This document shows positions 1 through 9,248 of a DNA stretch of 64,000 bases, piece after piece. Below the pieces are notes generated by a model that ran no database searches, was not told where the DNA came from, and was given only the letters and a program-made list of their open reading frames with translations. This DNA comes from Oceanispirochaeta sp963676905 (GTDB lineage Bacteria > Spirochaetota > Spirochaetia > DSM-2461). The stretch lies in NCBI GenBank assembly GCA_963676905.2, contig CAXXVE010000001.1:868001-932000 (forward strand), given 5' to 3'. Made by a program: the position numbers and the translations under genes. Every line of letters starts with the position of its first letter. Position 1 is the first letter of the stretch.

Positions 1-281
1 TGCTCCACGGTGTTCTATCCCCCCTGGATGGTGTAGGCCCTTCAGAACTGGGTTTTGACCGTCTTATGCAGCGAATAGACACTCTCGGCTGCGAGGAGAT
101 TATCCTGGCAACCAATCCCACCCTGGAAGGTGATTCCACCGCCCTCTATATCAAACATCTTCTGAAGGAGAGGAATCTTAAAGTTTCCAGGATCGCCTCG
201 GGACTTCCGGTGGGGGGGGATATGGAGTATGCAGACAAGATGAGTATCTCCCGTGCCCTGAAGGGGCGTCTGGAGTATTAG
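1..281 (+). CDS. recR: Recombination protein RecR, 3' end (partial)
   Basis: RecR works with RecO/RecF to load RecA at gaps and recombinational repair sites. Only the C-terminal part is present; the frame enters at base 3 and ends with TAG at 279-281. The visible residues cover the second half of the Toprim domain: an LHGVLSPLDGVGP stretch, then EIILATNPTLEGDSTALYI, then GLPVGGDMEYAD followed by a terminal SRALKGR. All are hallmark RecR blocks. The 5' part with the helix-hairpin-helix and zinc finger lies outside the window. An intrinsic terminator follows 40 bases downstream, so the gene ends its transcription unit here. Confidence 0.95.
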   Translation, partial: LHGVLSPLDGVGPSELGFDRLMQRIDTLGCEEIILATNPTLEGDSTALYIKHLLKERNLKVSRIASGLPVGGDMEYADKMSISRALKGRLEY

Positions 282-321
282 ATACCCCCTCATTCTCAAG
301 CAGCATGAAATCTACAACATT

Positions 322-362
322 AAAAAAAAGGGCTTTCTCCATCAGGAGAAGCCCTTTTTATT
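322..362. terminator. Bidirectional intrinsic terminator between recR and the glycosidase gene
   Basis: The sequence forms an A-run, a GGGCTTtCTCC arm, a short ATCA loop, a GGAGAAGCCC arm and a T-rich tail. It is flanked by A's on the left and T's on the right, so it can terminate transcription of recR on the plus strand and of the convergent glycosidase gene on the minus strand. Confidence 0.85.
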
Positions 363-386
363 TACTGCGTTAGCCGCTGATCTGCT

Positions 387-1805
387 TTAAAGCTTGTCGA
401 TCAGCATGGAACACTTGCCGGAAGGAATCGGGAGTGTCTTCTTCTTCTCACCGAGGATATCGATGGTGAAGTAGTAGAGTTTTTCCGATTCAAGGCGGAT
501 CTCCCATCCTCTGCCGCTCTTGTTGCTGAGAATGGTTATCATATTTCTCTTCAGGCAGAGATCTTCGATTCCCATCAGCTCAAGTGTGGGTACAATCCAG
601 TCAACCGTCTTACGGGGCAGGCTGATATAGAGTCCCACAATGTTCTCAATCATCAGTGTGATTGTAGAAAGAGCCGTGTAGCTCAGGAAGAGCTGCTTGT
701 TCTCCATGGTCTCATCCTGAAAAACGGCAGGCCCTTCACTCAGGGGCGAGTAAGCTTCCCAGAGGGTTCCTTTTTTGTTTCCGTCAGGGTGGAAGGTATC
801 AAGAATATAGTACATATGACGGATGGAGCACTCTCTGGCAAAGTCGTAGCGTCCGAATTTTTCAAGTCCCTTGATGATCATAAAAGTAAGGTAGGGGTAG
901 ACGGAACCGCAGTATGCGTTACCCTTCTTGTCAAAGGCGGGCTCATCGGCTGCCAGTGAGGGGAAGGGGTTGTCTGTTCCGAAAACATCGGGATCCTTGA
1001 GGAGTTCAATCATATCCTCAGCCCGGGCTTCATTGGGAATTTCAGCAAGCAGGGGCCAGAAGGAGGCGGCAGTCTTTACCTTGACCTGTTCCAGATCGGC
1101 GTCCAGGTCGTAGTAGATCTTGTCATCCTGGTTCCACATAAGAGAGTTGATTCTGGTCTTAAGGGAGAAATACTGCTTCTTGTACTTGAAGCTCAGTTCC
1201 TTGTCGTTGAGAATGTCCCCGAGGGCTGACATATAGAGGGAGTTCAAGGCCTGCTGAGCGTTGAAGTCGATGGCGAACTTCATCTTCTCTCTGGGAGAGT
1301 TTGTCATAAGGGTGGCTTCAAGGGGAACAGCATAGAGGCCTGAATCTTCATCCTTGAAATTCTCATCAAGCCAGCTGTAATACTTTTCAAGAGCCGGCAT
1401 GACATCTTTAATTCTTTTCTTCTGGCCGACTTTATGGTAAAGGTTGTACTCTACCCATGCCAGAAGAGGAGGGGAAACACCTTCGGGATTATTGTCAGTG
1501 AATACAGGTTCACCGCTTTCAAGGTCGTATCTGTGACGAATGGCACCGTTCTCGTCCTGCAGCTTGTAAAAATTATCAAGCATGGGGGCGACGGGATATT
1601 TCATATTATGATAAACAAGAAAGAAAGTGGACATGCATGTTTCAAAGAGATCCAGATAGGTATTTTCCTTGTGGTTGAAGAAGGCGTTCTTATAGGTTGA
1701 CCCGCCCTTAAACCAGTAATCCTGTACCCAAGCCCAGGATCTGTTGTAGATATCTACAAAATCCTGGTCATAATAGTGTACTTTGGGAAAATCTTTCTTT
1801 ATCAC
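387..1805 (-). CDS. MGH1-like (GH63/GH37-type) glycoside hydrolase
   Basis: A 472-residue soluble protein with no signal peptide and the (alpha/alpha)6-barrel pattern of the trehalase/GH63/mannosylglycerate hydrolase group. Visible hallmarks are aromatic-rich helices (SWAWVQDYWFKGG near the N-terminus), a D-F-N-A-Q-Q-A-L-N-S-L segment near residue 180, SLMWN..DKIYYDLD, and GTLWEAYSPLSEGP near residue 360. In this clan acidic residues in the loops between helices supply the catalytic acid and base. It probably trims a small alpha-linked sugar or compatible solute in the cytoplasm; the substrate cannot be read from sequence. It shares a terminator with recR and is divergent from the YigZ gene across a 187-bp gap. 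Confidence 0.75.
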   Translation of the reverse strand: MIKKDFPKVHYYDQDFVDIYNRSWAWVQDYWFKGGSTYKNAFFNHKENTYLDLFETCMSTFFLVYHNMKYPVAPMLDNFYKLQDENGAIRHRYDLESGEPVFTDNNPEGVSPPLLAWVEYNLYHKVGQKKRIKDVMPALEKYYSWLDENFKDEDSGLYAVPLEATLMTNSPREKMKFAIDFNAQQALNSLYMSALGDILNDKELSFKYKKQYFSLKTRINSLMWNQDDKIYYDLDADLEQVKVKTAASFWPLLAEIPNEARAEDMIELLKDPDVFGTDNPFPSLAADEPAFDKKGNAYCGSVYPYLTFMIIKGLEKFGRYDFARECSIRHMYYILDTFHPDGNKKGTLWEAYSPLSEGPAVFQDETMENKQLFLSYTALSTITLMIENIVGLYISLPRKTVDWIVPTLELMGIEDLCLKRNMITILSNKSGRGWEIRLESEKLYYFTIDILGEKKKTLPIPSGKCSMLIDKL

Positions 1806-1992
1806 TACAGCTCCTCGATAGCTTGCATCTTATATTATTCAAATATTGTGAATTCCGTATAATACTATAAAATCGTCAGTTACACAATGTTTTGAAGACT
1901 AAATCAGTCGGTTGAAAGCTGAAATAAAAGGGAAAATAACTTTATTTTCTTTAAAAAATTATAGTACATTTTTAATTTGCAGGATAAAAAAA

Positions 1993-2601
1993 ATGAAAAA
2001 AGTTATGGTTCCGTCAGAAAACACCATTTCTGAATATGTAATTAAGAAGTCACGTTTTATTTCTATGGTTGTGAAGATTAATAACGACGGAGAGGTAAAA
2101 CAGCATCTTAAAACCCTGAGGGGGGAACATCCGCAGTCCCGGCATGTGGTGTGGGCCTATGTCACAGGGGATGACGGAACCCTCTACGGTCTCAGCGATG
2201 ACGGTGAACCCCATGGTACTGCAGGACGCCCTGTGCTGGAGGTGCTGAAAGGGTCAGGGCTGACCTGGACGGCTATTTTTGTAATCCGCTACTTCGGAGG
2301 AATTAAACTGGGAACCGGCGGTCTTGTTTCCGCCTATACCAAGGCGGCCCAGGATGTGCTTGCCTTGGTTGAAGCTGTGGAGAAAATTGATTATAAAGCA
2401 GTTCTTCTGGAGTGCAGCTACAGCCAGTATGAGGGAATCAAGGCCCTCCTTGTCAGCCATGATTCCAGGGATATTTCCGAGGAGTTCACTGAAACAGTGG
2501 CAATCAGTGCTGAAATACCCTGCCGGAATGTTGATGCCTGCGGAAAGGAAATCTTTGATTTCAGTCAGGGCTCTGTAGAGATAATGATCTCCGATGAGTA
2601 A
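1993..2601 (+). CDS. YigZ/IMPACT family protein
   Basis: A 202-residue member of the UPF0029/IMPACT family. These are small cytoplasmic proteins whose eukaryotic relatives influence translational control; the bacterial role is unsettled. The family signature is clear: IKKSRFIS near the start, HPQSRHVVWAY, then SDDGEPHGTAGRPVLE, and IRYFGGIKLGTGGLVSAY. A ferredoxin-like C-terminal domain follows. The open frame extends upstream to 1912, but the ATG at 1993 has a GCAGGA ribosome binding site 8 bases upstream and begins the conserved protein, so I chose it. Confidence 0.88.
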   Translation: MKKVMVPSENTISEYVIKKSRFISMVVKINNDGEVKQHLKTLRGEHPQSRHVVWAYVTGDDGTLYGLSDDGEPHGTAGRPVLEVLKGSGLTWTAIFVIRYFGGIKLGTGGLVSAYTKAAQDVLALVEAVEKIDYKAVLLECSYSQYEGIKALLVSHDSRDISEEFTETVAISAEIPCRNVDACGKEIFDFSQGSVEIMISDE

Positions 2602-2703
2602 AGTCGTAGAATCTCAATGTTGAGATTTCCCTCCATTCAGCTTAAAATACAACGATTTTGATTAATATACCGGATCCCAGGGATCGCGGTTTAAGGAGAT
2701 AAG

Positions 2704-3540
2704 ATGGGACACAGCATTATTCCCGAGGCTGAAGCCGTACTTGATAAGGAATTCCCCGTTCTGGACAAGGGTTTTGTTAGACTTGTTGATTATATGGGAG
2801 GCGATGACAGAATTGTTCAGTCCGCCCGTGTATCCTACGGCAGCGGCACCAAGTCTTTCAGAGAGGACAAGGGACTTATAAACTATCTGCTTCGGAACGA
2901 TCACACCTCACCCTTTGAACAGGTTGTTTTTACTTTTCATACCAAGATGCCCATCTTTGTCGCCCGGCAGTGGGTCCGTCACAGAACCGCCAGGGTCAAT
3001 GAAATCTCCGGACGATACAGTGTGATGAAGAATGACTTCTACCTTCCCTCTGCAGAGGATATCGCCTTCCAGAGTTCCGACAACAAGCAGGGCCGGTCGG
3101 AAGAGGAAATTCCCGCAGAACTGAAGACTAAAGTAAGAGAAATGCTGGAAGCGGAGCAGAACAAGGTTTATGAGAACTATACTTCCCTTCTCGAAGAGAA
3201 CGTTGCAAGGGAGCTCGCCAGAATCAATCTTCCTCTGAGTCTCTATACTGAGTGGTACTGGCAGATGGACCTGAAAAATATGTTCCACTTTCTCAAGCTC
3301 AGAATGGATGAACATGCCCAGATGGAGATCAGGGTATACGCCGACGAGATTCATAAACTGGTTTCAAAGGTCTGCCCCATTGCCATGGAAGCTTTTGACA
3401 ACCATATCAGAGGATCCGTACGGTTCTCGGCAGCTGAACTTGATGCCCTGAACAAGGTCATGTCCGGCGGGGATAATCCTCTGAAAGGCCGTGATCTCGA
3501 GCGGTTTGAGGCAAAGCTGAAGGATCACAAACAGCTCTGA
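2704..3540 (+). CDS. thyX: FAD-dependent thymidylate synthase ThyX
   Basis: Makes dTMP from dUMP using methylene-THF, with FAD and NAD(P)H as reductants. The 278-residue length is normal. The ThyX motif is seen as RHR at residues 92-94 continuing TARVNEISGRYS, with an upstream SARVSYGSGTK substrate-binding block and HTSPFEQ. A second region, HFLKLRMDEHAQMEIR, matches the C-terminal family signature. The start has an AAGGAGA ribosome binding site 5-6 bases upstream. No thyA is visible here. It converges on the TPR gene with a 3-bp gap. Confidence 0.96.
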   Translation: MGHSIIPEAEAVLDKEFPVLDKGFVRLVDYMGGDDRIVQSARVSYGSGTKSFREDKGLINYLLRNDHTSPFEQVVFTFHTKMPIFVARQWVRHRTARVNEISGRYSVMKNDFYLPSAEDIAFQSSDNKQGRSEEEIPAELKTKVREMLEAEQNKVYENYTSLLEENVARELARINLPLSLYTEWYWQMDLKNMFHFLKLRMDEHAQMEIRVYADEIHKLVSKVCPIAMEAFDNHIRGSVRFSAAELDALNKVMSGGDNPLKGRDLERFEAKLKDHKQL

Positions 3541-3543
3541 TCT

Positions 3544-5907
3544 CTATTTCAAATAGGGTTTGATCTTTGTCATCAGCTCATCCATCTTCTTTGTAAAGGC
3601 TGAGCTGATAAGATTGTCGGGGTGCTGTTCTGTCAGGTTTCTGAATGCCGACAGGGAGTTCTTCATGGCATCCTCGCTGATCCTGTAGCTTCTGTCCGGT
3701 CTTCTGTGGCGGCGTCTGTCGTAACGGGAGACCTTCTCCTTGAAATGCCGTCCACCGGAAAGCCTCTTTATTACAGAGGCCATTTTCAGGGGGATCGCCT
3801 TGTCTATCAATACCTGTCTCTTCTCTTCCGGCAGATCATGGGAGAGGTTGAACAGGTAGTTCATCATCCCCGCAATATCCAGCCTTTCCTCATCTTCAGG
3901 CCTCTTTTTAAGAGGATCCTCGGCGGGAGGCTGAACAGGTTCCCCGTTCACAGGAGCTTCCTCTGAATAATTCTCAGGCATAGGAGGCGGCGGTGCCGGA
4001 TACTCTTCGGGATAGACTTCTATAGGAGGCATCTCAGAAGGCATTGAAGGCGGATAGGGCTGGGGAGGAGGAGCGGGAGCCGGAACTTCTGATGCTGTGG
4101 GCACCTCCTCCTTCTCTTCGGAAGGAATGATTCCTTCATCCATAAGCTCTTCATAGATATCCGAAAGATTCTCGCTGTCCTCTTCAAGATAAAGATTTTC
4201 CTCTTCCTCATTGATATTGATGATCGGCTCCATGGCATTAATATCCAGAAGGCTGATTGCGTCTTCCTCTTCCAGGGGAATCTGCGGCATACCGGGGCCT
4301 GTGGAGTAGCTTTCGGACTTGTTCCCGTTCAGATCACGCATTGTGATCTGGCGCATCTTCTCGAGGTTGTTGTGCCAGTTTTCGGATCCTTCCTGAAATG
4401 ATGAGACTGTTTTCTCATAGAGCTCCAAAGTCTTTGTCATATTATCAATATCATCTGCTGAGACCGAAGCACCCTGTATGTTAAGCAGGGACTCAAGTTT
4501 CTCTACGGCTTTTTCCCTGTTTCCCGAGTGAAAATAGGCCTCTGCCATATCTGTCAAAGTACGGGGATCGGAAGATAGATCGGGGTCGTCGTCCAGCTGG
4601 GCATAGAGAGCTGCAGCTTCTTCCTGGCGGGATGTTTTCTGCAGAATCCGCGCCTTGATCTGAAGGGCCTTTTTATCAGCGGGGAAAGCTTCCAGATAGT
4701 CCTCAATATTCTGAAGAGCTTCTTCGTACCGGCCGCCGTTCAGGTAGGTTTCAGCAAGGGTCAGCAGTATTGATTTATCCTCGGGTTCCCTCTTGAAAAT
4801 CTCGATAACACAGGACCTTACAAGATCTGGCCGTTTTTCAATGGCATAGAGTTCAGCCAGATTCCGGTAGGCCTCAACGTTGTCAGGCTGACGTTCAATC
4901 ACCTGGCTGAAGACCTTCTCGGCTTCCTTGTACCGGTCCTGGCGGATCAGAATTTTTCCAATCTGGAGACGGATATTCATATCCGAAGGGTGAAAGTTTG
5001 CCTGTTTGTTCAGCTCTTCAAGAGCTTCCTGCAGCGCATTCTCCTTGAGATAGAGCTGCTGCAGATTCATTGTGGCCGTTTTATATGTAGGATCCTGTTT
5101 CAGGGCCTTTTTAAAATACTGCTGGGCCTTATTGATATCTCCCTTTTCGGCATGGATCGTTCCCATGCTGTTGATGGCCCTTACATTTTCGGGATCCTTG
5201 TTGAGAAGGGTCTGAAATTTCTTTTCAGCTTCGTCCAGAGCCCCCTGGTTCTTGAGAACCTCTCCGAGGTTTCCAAGACTGGGTGTCCATCCGGGTCTGA
5301 ATTTCAAAGACTCTTCATACTGTCCCCTGGCTTCGTCCAGTTTACCTCTGTCCTGATAGGTTATTCCAAGATTGTAATGGAGGGTCGCATTGTTCCTGTC
5401 CATGGACAGTCCCTGCCGGTAGACCTCCTCGGCTTTTTCATAATCCTTACTCTGCTCGTAGATGGTTCCGAGGTTGTTGTAGGCCTTGATGTATGAGGGG
5501 TCCTGCTTGATGGATTTTCTGTAGGCTTTTTCAGCGTCTTCAAAATTTCCGTTTTTCTTGTAGAGGTTTCCAAGATTATAGCTGATGTCGGGCCGTTCGG
5601 GTGCGAGGCGCAGGGCCTGCTTAAAAGCGGTTTCCGCCTTGGCAAAGTCGCCTCTGTTCTTGTAGGAGACTCCCATATTGTTGAAGGCTTCGGGGTTTTC
5701 CGGATTGAGGCGTACTGCCCTCTGATAGGAGCGGACCGCTTTATCCGACTCTCCCATGGCCTCATAAATATTGCCTGAAAGAATCATTAGAAGGGGGGTA
5801 TTCCCATTCTCTTTCAGGAGTTTGTCTGTCATCTCTCTGGCCAGCTCAAAGTCTTCCAGCAGATAGGCGGAAACGGCCTGATTATATTTGCTTTGATAAC
5901 TGCTCAT
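3544..5907 (-). CDS. Large tetratricopeptide-repeat protein
   Basis: A 787-residue protein. Residues 1 to about 480 are a run of some 13-14 TPR units with the usual pattern (for example PENPEAFNNMGVSYKNRGD and SYIKAYNNLGTIYEQSKDYE). An acidic linker follows, then a proline-rich stretch around residues 600-660, and a basic helical C-terminal segment containing DRRRHRRPDR. No signal peptide or membrane segment is seen, so it is probably a cytoplasmic scaffold for protein-protein contacts. It lies 10 bp downstream of the secreted LamG/FN3 gene on the same strand and is likely co-transcribed with it. The partner is unknown. Confidence 0.8.
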   Translation of the reverse strand: MSSYQSKYNQAVSAYLLEDFELAREMTDKLLKENGNTPLLMILSGNIYEAMGESDKAVRSYQRAVRLNPENPEAFNNMGVSYKNRGDFAKAETAFKQALRLAPERPDISYNLGNLYKKNGNFEDAEKAYRKSIKQDPSYIKAYNNLGTIYEQSKDYEKAEEVYRQGLSMDRNNATLHYNLGITYQDRGKLDEARGQYEESLKFRPGWTPSLGNLGEVLKNQGALDEAEKKFQTLLNKDPENVRAINSMGTIHAEKGDINKAQQYFKKALKQDPTYKTATMNLQQLYLKENALQEALEELNKQANFHPSDMNIRLQIGKILIRQDRYKEAEKVFSQVIERQPDNVEAYRNLAELYAIEKRPDLVRSCVIEIFKREPEDKSILLTLAETYLNGGRYEEALQNIEDYLEAFPADKKALQIKARILQKTSRQEEAAALYAQLDDDPDLSSDPRTLTDMAEAYFHSGNREKAVEKLESLLNIQGASVSADDIDNMTKTLELYEKTVSSFQEGSENWHNNLEKMRQITMRDLNGNKSESYSTGPGMPQIPLEEEDAISLLDINAMEPIININEEEENLYLEEDSENLSDIYEELMDEGIIPSEEKEEVPTASEVPAPAPPPQPYPPSMPSEMPPIEVYPEEYPAPPPPMPENYSEEAPVNGEPVQPPAEDPLKKRPEDEERLDIAGMMNYLFNLSHDLPEEKRQVLIDKAIPLKMASVIKRLSGGRHFKEKVSRYDRRRHRRPDRSYRISEDAMKNSLSAFRNLTEQHPDNLISSAFTKKMDELMTKIKPYLK

Positions 5908-5917
5908 TCATTGTCCT

Positions 5918-7402
5918 TCAGGGGCGAATGGATATTTCTTCAGAAAAATCACTGTATCTGGGACTTTCGGATCCTGTATATGATTTAACAGCAAAAAAAT
6001 ACTGCTTAAAGGGAGATAATCCCTCTATTAAAGTATAATTCCCTTTTTCAATTTTCAACGGGCTTCCAGGATAAATATACTCCCCTGGATTCTCTCCGAA
6101 AAAGAGTAGATATCCTTCCACATCAGGAGACGCAGAGAGGTTCCACTCAACTTTGACCCGTCCCTGTTCATCGGTCTCAGCAAAGAGGTAGGCCGGCGGA
6201 AGAGGGGGGAGAGAAGGAGTGTAGTTCACTTCAAGGAAGGAGAGTCCCGGTGACAGATCTTCCTTCATATCCGGATACATAAGAAAGGCCATAAGCAGGT
6301 ATCTTCCCCTGCTGCTCCCGTCTAGATCAGTGAATGGTTTCCAGTATCCCTCAGTATCCAGAATTGTCTCCTCTCCTGAAAATTCCATCCTTACCCTTTC
6401 GGCTTCAAGCAGGCTGTTTGTGGTGAAGTAGTAGGGAAAAACGGCTGAATTGCCGCGGCTGTTTTCCACTGCAGCAAGAGAGTTTAATTTTGAATCACTG
6501 AATTTCAGGTCCAGAACGGGACTTATACCGTAACCCGGAAGCTTGTAGTCTCTGGTTGAAAGGTCCTCGAGGAACTGTTTCTCAATTCTGAATTCATCAA
6601 GAAATCCTGTCATGCCGCTGCCGAGAACAAGTTCTCCCGGCTCATCTCCGATCCGCGGTGTGTATACAGTGTTGGATTCGTTACCGTCGTTGGTCGTATA
6701 GATAATGGCTGAGGGCTGTCCGTTTATAAGGTATTCAAGCATACCCGTGTGGCTGTTGTACCTGAGCATATGGTGGTTCCACTGCCTGGGCAGAACGGGA
6801 TCACCGGAAATCTCATAGTAGGACTCGGGGCTTTCGGGCATCTGAAAGATATTGCTGAAGCTCCAGACAAGCCGCCGGTTTATGAAATGGCAGAGTATGG
6901 ACTGGGAGTAGATATCATTGCCCTTTTTTCCGAGGCCCTTCCATTGAATAATGCTTTCCCCCTCTTTGGGGTTTGCCGCATAGAGCCAGAACTCTATTGT
7001 GAAGTCCTCCCAGTTTGTCAGAGGTGAGAAAAGGCTTCCCCGGCTGTCGGGCTGAAGAACCATTCTGTGTTCTCTGTCAAATGTGGCGCTTCCGCCACCG
7101 GATTTAAAGTAGGTTGTGCTGTATTCGGGGTGCTCAATGACCGAGTAATTACCCGACTGATCCCTCTGTATCGGTTCATTCAATGAGAGAAGCAGGTCTG
7201 TTGTACCGGGAGTTGAGATCAGCTCGCTTCTGTTCAGGACCAGATCTGTGAAACCGCCTTTTCCGGCACTTGTTTTGAGATTGTTGAGGACTGTACCCTT
7301 CCATTCATCTTCGGCACCCAGAATGAGTGTTTCAGCAGTTAAGCTGTATGTGATGAGGAGGGTTTGTAAAATCATAAGATAGAGAGTATGTTTTATTTTC
7401 AT
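5918..7402 (-). CDS. Secreted LamG-like / fibronectin type III protein
   Basis: A 494-residue exported protein. The N-terminus is a signal peptide (basic MKIKH, hydrophobic core, cleavage around TAE). Residues about 90-270 look like a concanavalin A/LamG jelly roll: an NWEDFTIEFWLYAAN strand, QWNHHMLRYNSHTGMLEYLING, and GFLDEFRIEK. The last about 95 residues form a fibronectin type III domain (PPLPPAYLFAETDEQGRVKVEW to FFAVKSY). Such proteins bind carbohydrate or surface ligands in the periplasm or outside the cell. The gene is divergent from uvrC with only 28 bp between the start codons, so the promoters must overlap. Confidence 0.7.
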   Translation of the reverse strand: MKIKHTLYLMILQTLLITYSLTAETLILGAEDEWKGTVLNNLKTSAGKGGFTDLVLNRSELISTPGTTDLLLSLNEPIQRDQSGNYSVIEHPEYSTTYFKSGGGSATFDREHRMVLQPDSRGSLFSPLTNWEDFTIEFWLYAANPKEGESIIQWKGLGKKGNDIYSQSILCHFINRRLVWSFSNIFQMPESPESYYEISGDPVLPRQWNHHMLRYNSHTGMLEYLINGQPSAIIYTTNDGNESNTVYTPRIGDEPGELVLGSGMTGFLDEFRIEKQFLEDLSTRDYKLPGYGISPVLDLKFSDSKLNSLAAVENSRGNSAVFPYYFTTNSLLEAERVRMEFSGEETILDTEGYWKPFTDLDGSSRGRYLLMAFLMYPDMKEDLSPGLSFLEVNYTPSLPPLPPAYLFAETDEQGRVKVEWNLSASPDVEGYLLFFGENPGEYIYPGSPLKIEKGNYTLIEGLSPFKQYFFAVKSYTGSESPRYSDFSEEISIRP

Positions 7403-7430
7403 AGCACTATTAAATTCTTATCGGTAGATT

Positions 7431-9248
7431 ATGGAAAGTAATAAAGAAAGAGTCGAGACTCTCCTTAAACAAATAAAAGAGTTCCCCCTGCAGCCAGGTG
7501 TTTACCTGATGAAGGATGAACAGAAAAAGATTATTTATATCGGAAAGGCTGTTAAACTCAGAAACCGCGTCCGGTCTTATTTCTCGGGTGAAAAGGATAT
7601 AAAGACAAGAAACCTTGTTCGCCAGATCCACCATATTGATCACATTGTTACAGAAAGCGAGTATGAAGCCCTGCTTCTGGAAAACAATCTTATCAAGAAG
7701 TGGAATCCCCGTTACAACATCAACCTGAAGGACGGGAAAAGCTATCCTGTGATCAGGATTACCTTCGAGGATTTTCCAAGGGTTTACCGCACAAGAAACA
7801 TTGTCAGTGACAAGTCCAGGTACTACGGACCCTATCCCGATGTAAAGATGCTGGACGACACACTCAATCTCGTAAAGAAAATGCTCCCCCTCAGGCGATG
7901 CCGAAACCTTAAAAAGAGGGAGAGCCCCTGTCTCTACTATCATATGGGTAAATGTTCAGGCCCCTGTGCCGGCCTGATAAGCAAAGAGGACTACAGGACT
8001 CTTGTGAATAAGGCAAAAGCCATTCTCACCGGCAGGACAGCAGGACTTGAAAAAGATCTGATGAAGGAGATAAAGGGGCTTTCTGAAAAACTGGAGTTCG
8101 AAAAGGCCGCCGAGATACGGGATCAGCTGATTGCACTGCAGCTTCTGCAGACGGAGCAGAAGGTTGAGGACTTTGAAGAGGAAAGCCGTGATTATATCGG
8201 TGTGGACTCTTCGGGGAACTACTACTCTTTTGCCGTTATTCAGATGAGAAAGGGCAAACTTCTTGGAAAAGAGTCCTACCGGGCGGAGTACTACGGCAGT
8301 GAGCAGGATGCGATACAGGAATTTCTTCTCCGCTATTACGGAACCCCCGACAAGGATTTTCCCTCCAGGGTCTTCCTCTCTCTACAGGACAGAGCACTTA
8401 TTCAGGATTATCTGAGCCGGGAAGTACAGGGAGCCGAGAAAATGGTCCTGGAGCTTCCAGGAAGCAAAAGGGACCAGGCCGTCCTCAATATGGCTGTGGA
8501 GAATGCCCGAAGCGATCTTGCCAGAAAGCTTCAGGATCTTGGTAATATCCCGGCCCTTGAGGACCTTCAGAACCTGTTGAACCTTAGAAAACTGCCTAAG
8601 AGAATCGAAGGTTTTGACATCGCCCAGCTGGACGGTCATTTTACAGTGGCCTCACTGATTTCATTCAAAGACGGCAACCCCGACCGGAAGAACTACAGGC
8701 ACTTCAATATACGCTCCCTGGACGGAGGAATTGATGACTTCAAGGCAATCAGCGAGGCGGTGGCACGTCGTTACTCACGCCTGAAGAATGAGAAGAAGGA
8801 GATGCCTGATCTTATTCTGATTGACGGAGGAAAGGGGCAGGTTTCTGCAGCGGTATCGGTTCTGGATGCCCTGGGGCTGGATATCCCCCTTATCGGTCTG
8901 GCCAAGAGGGAGGAGCTTATCTTCCTTCCGGGACAGAAGGAGCCCATAGACCTGCCTGAAGGGGATCGAGCGCTCCGTGTTCTGCAGCATGTCAGGGATG
9001 AGACCCACCGTTTTGCAACCTCCCATAACCAGAAGCTCCGCAAGAAACAGCTCAGTCTGAGTTCTCTTGAGAATATCCCCGGGATCGGGCCTGCAAGAAG
9101 CAGGAGACTCCTTACAGGGTTCGGATCCATGGAAAACCTCTATGCCGCCGGGGCAGAGGATATTTCGAAGACCGCCGGGGTCAGCCTTGAAGCAGCTGAA
9201 ATGATACGGGAGTATCTGTCACGAAAGGAGAGGGCTGAGGAGCCATAA
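7431..9248 (+). CDS. uvrC: Excinuclease ABC subunit C
   Basis: The dual-incision nuclease of nucleotide excision repair; UvrB loads it and it cuts on both sides of the lesion. At 605 residues it is full length. Domains in order: an N-terminal GIY-YIG nuclease (PGVYLMKD near residue 22, IYIGKA near 35), a Cys-rich segment (RRCRN..SPCLYYHMGKCSGPC), the UVR motif that binds UvrB (EFEKAAEIRDQL), the RNase H-like C-terminal nuclease (RIEGFDIAQLDG, LILIDGGKGQ) and tandem helix-hairpin-helix elements (LENIPGIGPARSRRLL). The 3' end overlaps the convergent phosphoesterase gene by 68 bp. Confidence 0.97.
   Translation: MESNKERVETLLKQIKEFPLQPGVYLMKDEQKKIIYIGKAVKLRNRVRSYFSGEKDIKTRNLVRQIHHIDHIVTESEYEALLLENNLIKKWNPRYNINLKDGKSYPVIRITFEDFPRVYRTRNIVSDKSRYYGPYPDVKMLDDTLNLVKKMLPLRRCRNLKKRESPCLYYHMGKCSGPCAGLISKEDYRTLVNKAKAILTGRTAGLEKDLMKEIKGLSEKLEFEKAAEIRDQLIALQLLQTEQKVEDFEEESRDYIGVDSSGNYYSFAVIQMRKGKLLGKESYRAEYYGSEQDAIQEFLLRYYGTPDKDFPSRVFLSLQDRALIQDYLSREVQGAEKMVLELPGSKRDQAVLNMAVENARSDLARKLQDLGNIPALEDLQNLLNLRKLPKRIEGFDIAQLDGHFTVASLISFKDGNPDRKNYRHFNIRSLDGGIDDFKAISEAVARRYSRLKNEKKEMPDLILIDGGKGQVSAAVSVLDALGLDIPLIGLAKREELIFLPGQKEPIDLPEGDRALRVLQHVRDETHRFATSHNQKLRKKQLSLSSLENIPGIGPARSRRLLTGFGSMENLYAAGAEDISKTAGVSLEAAEMIREYLSRKERAEEP

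Noticed and set aside
2610..2627. Hairpin AATCTCA/TGAGATT after the YigZ gene
   Set aside because: Short 7-bp stem with no T-run; too weak to call a terminator.
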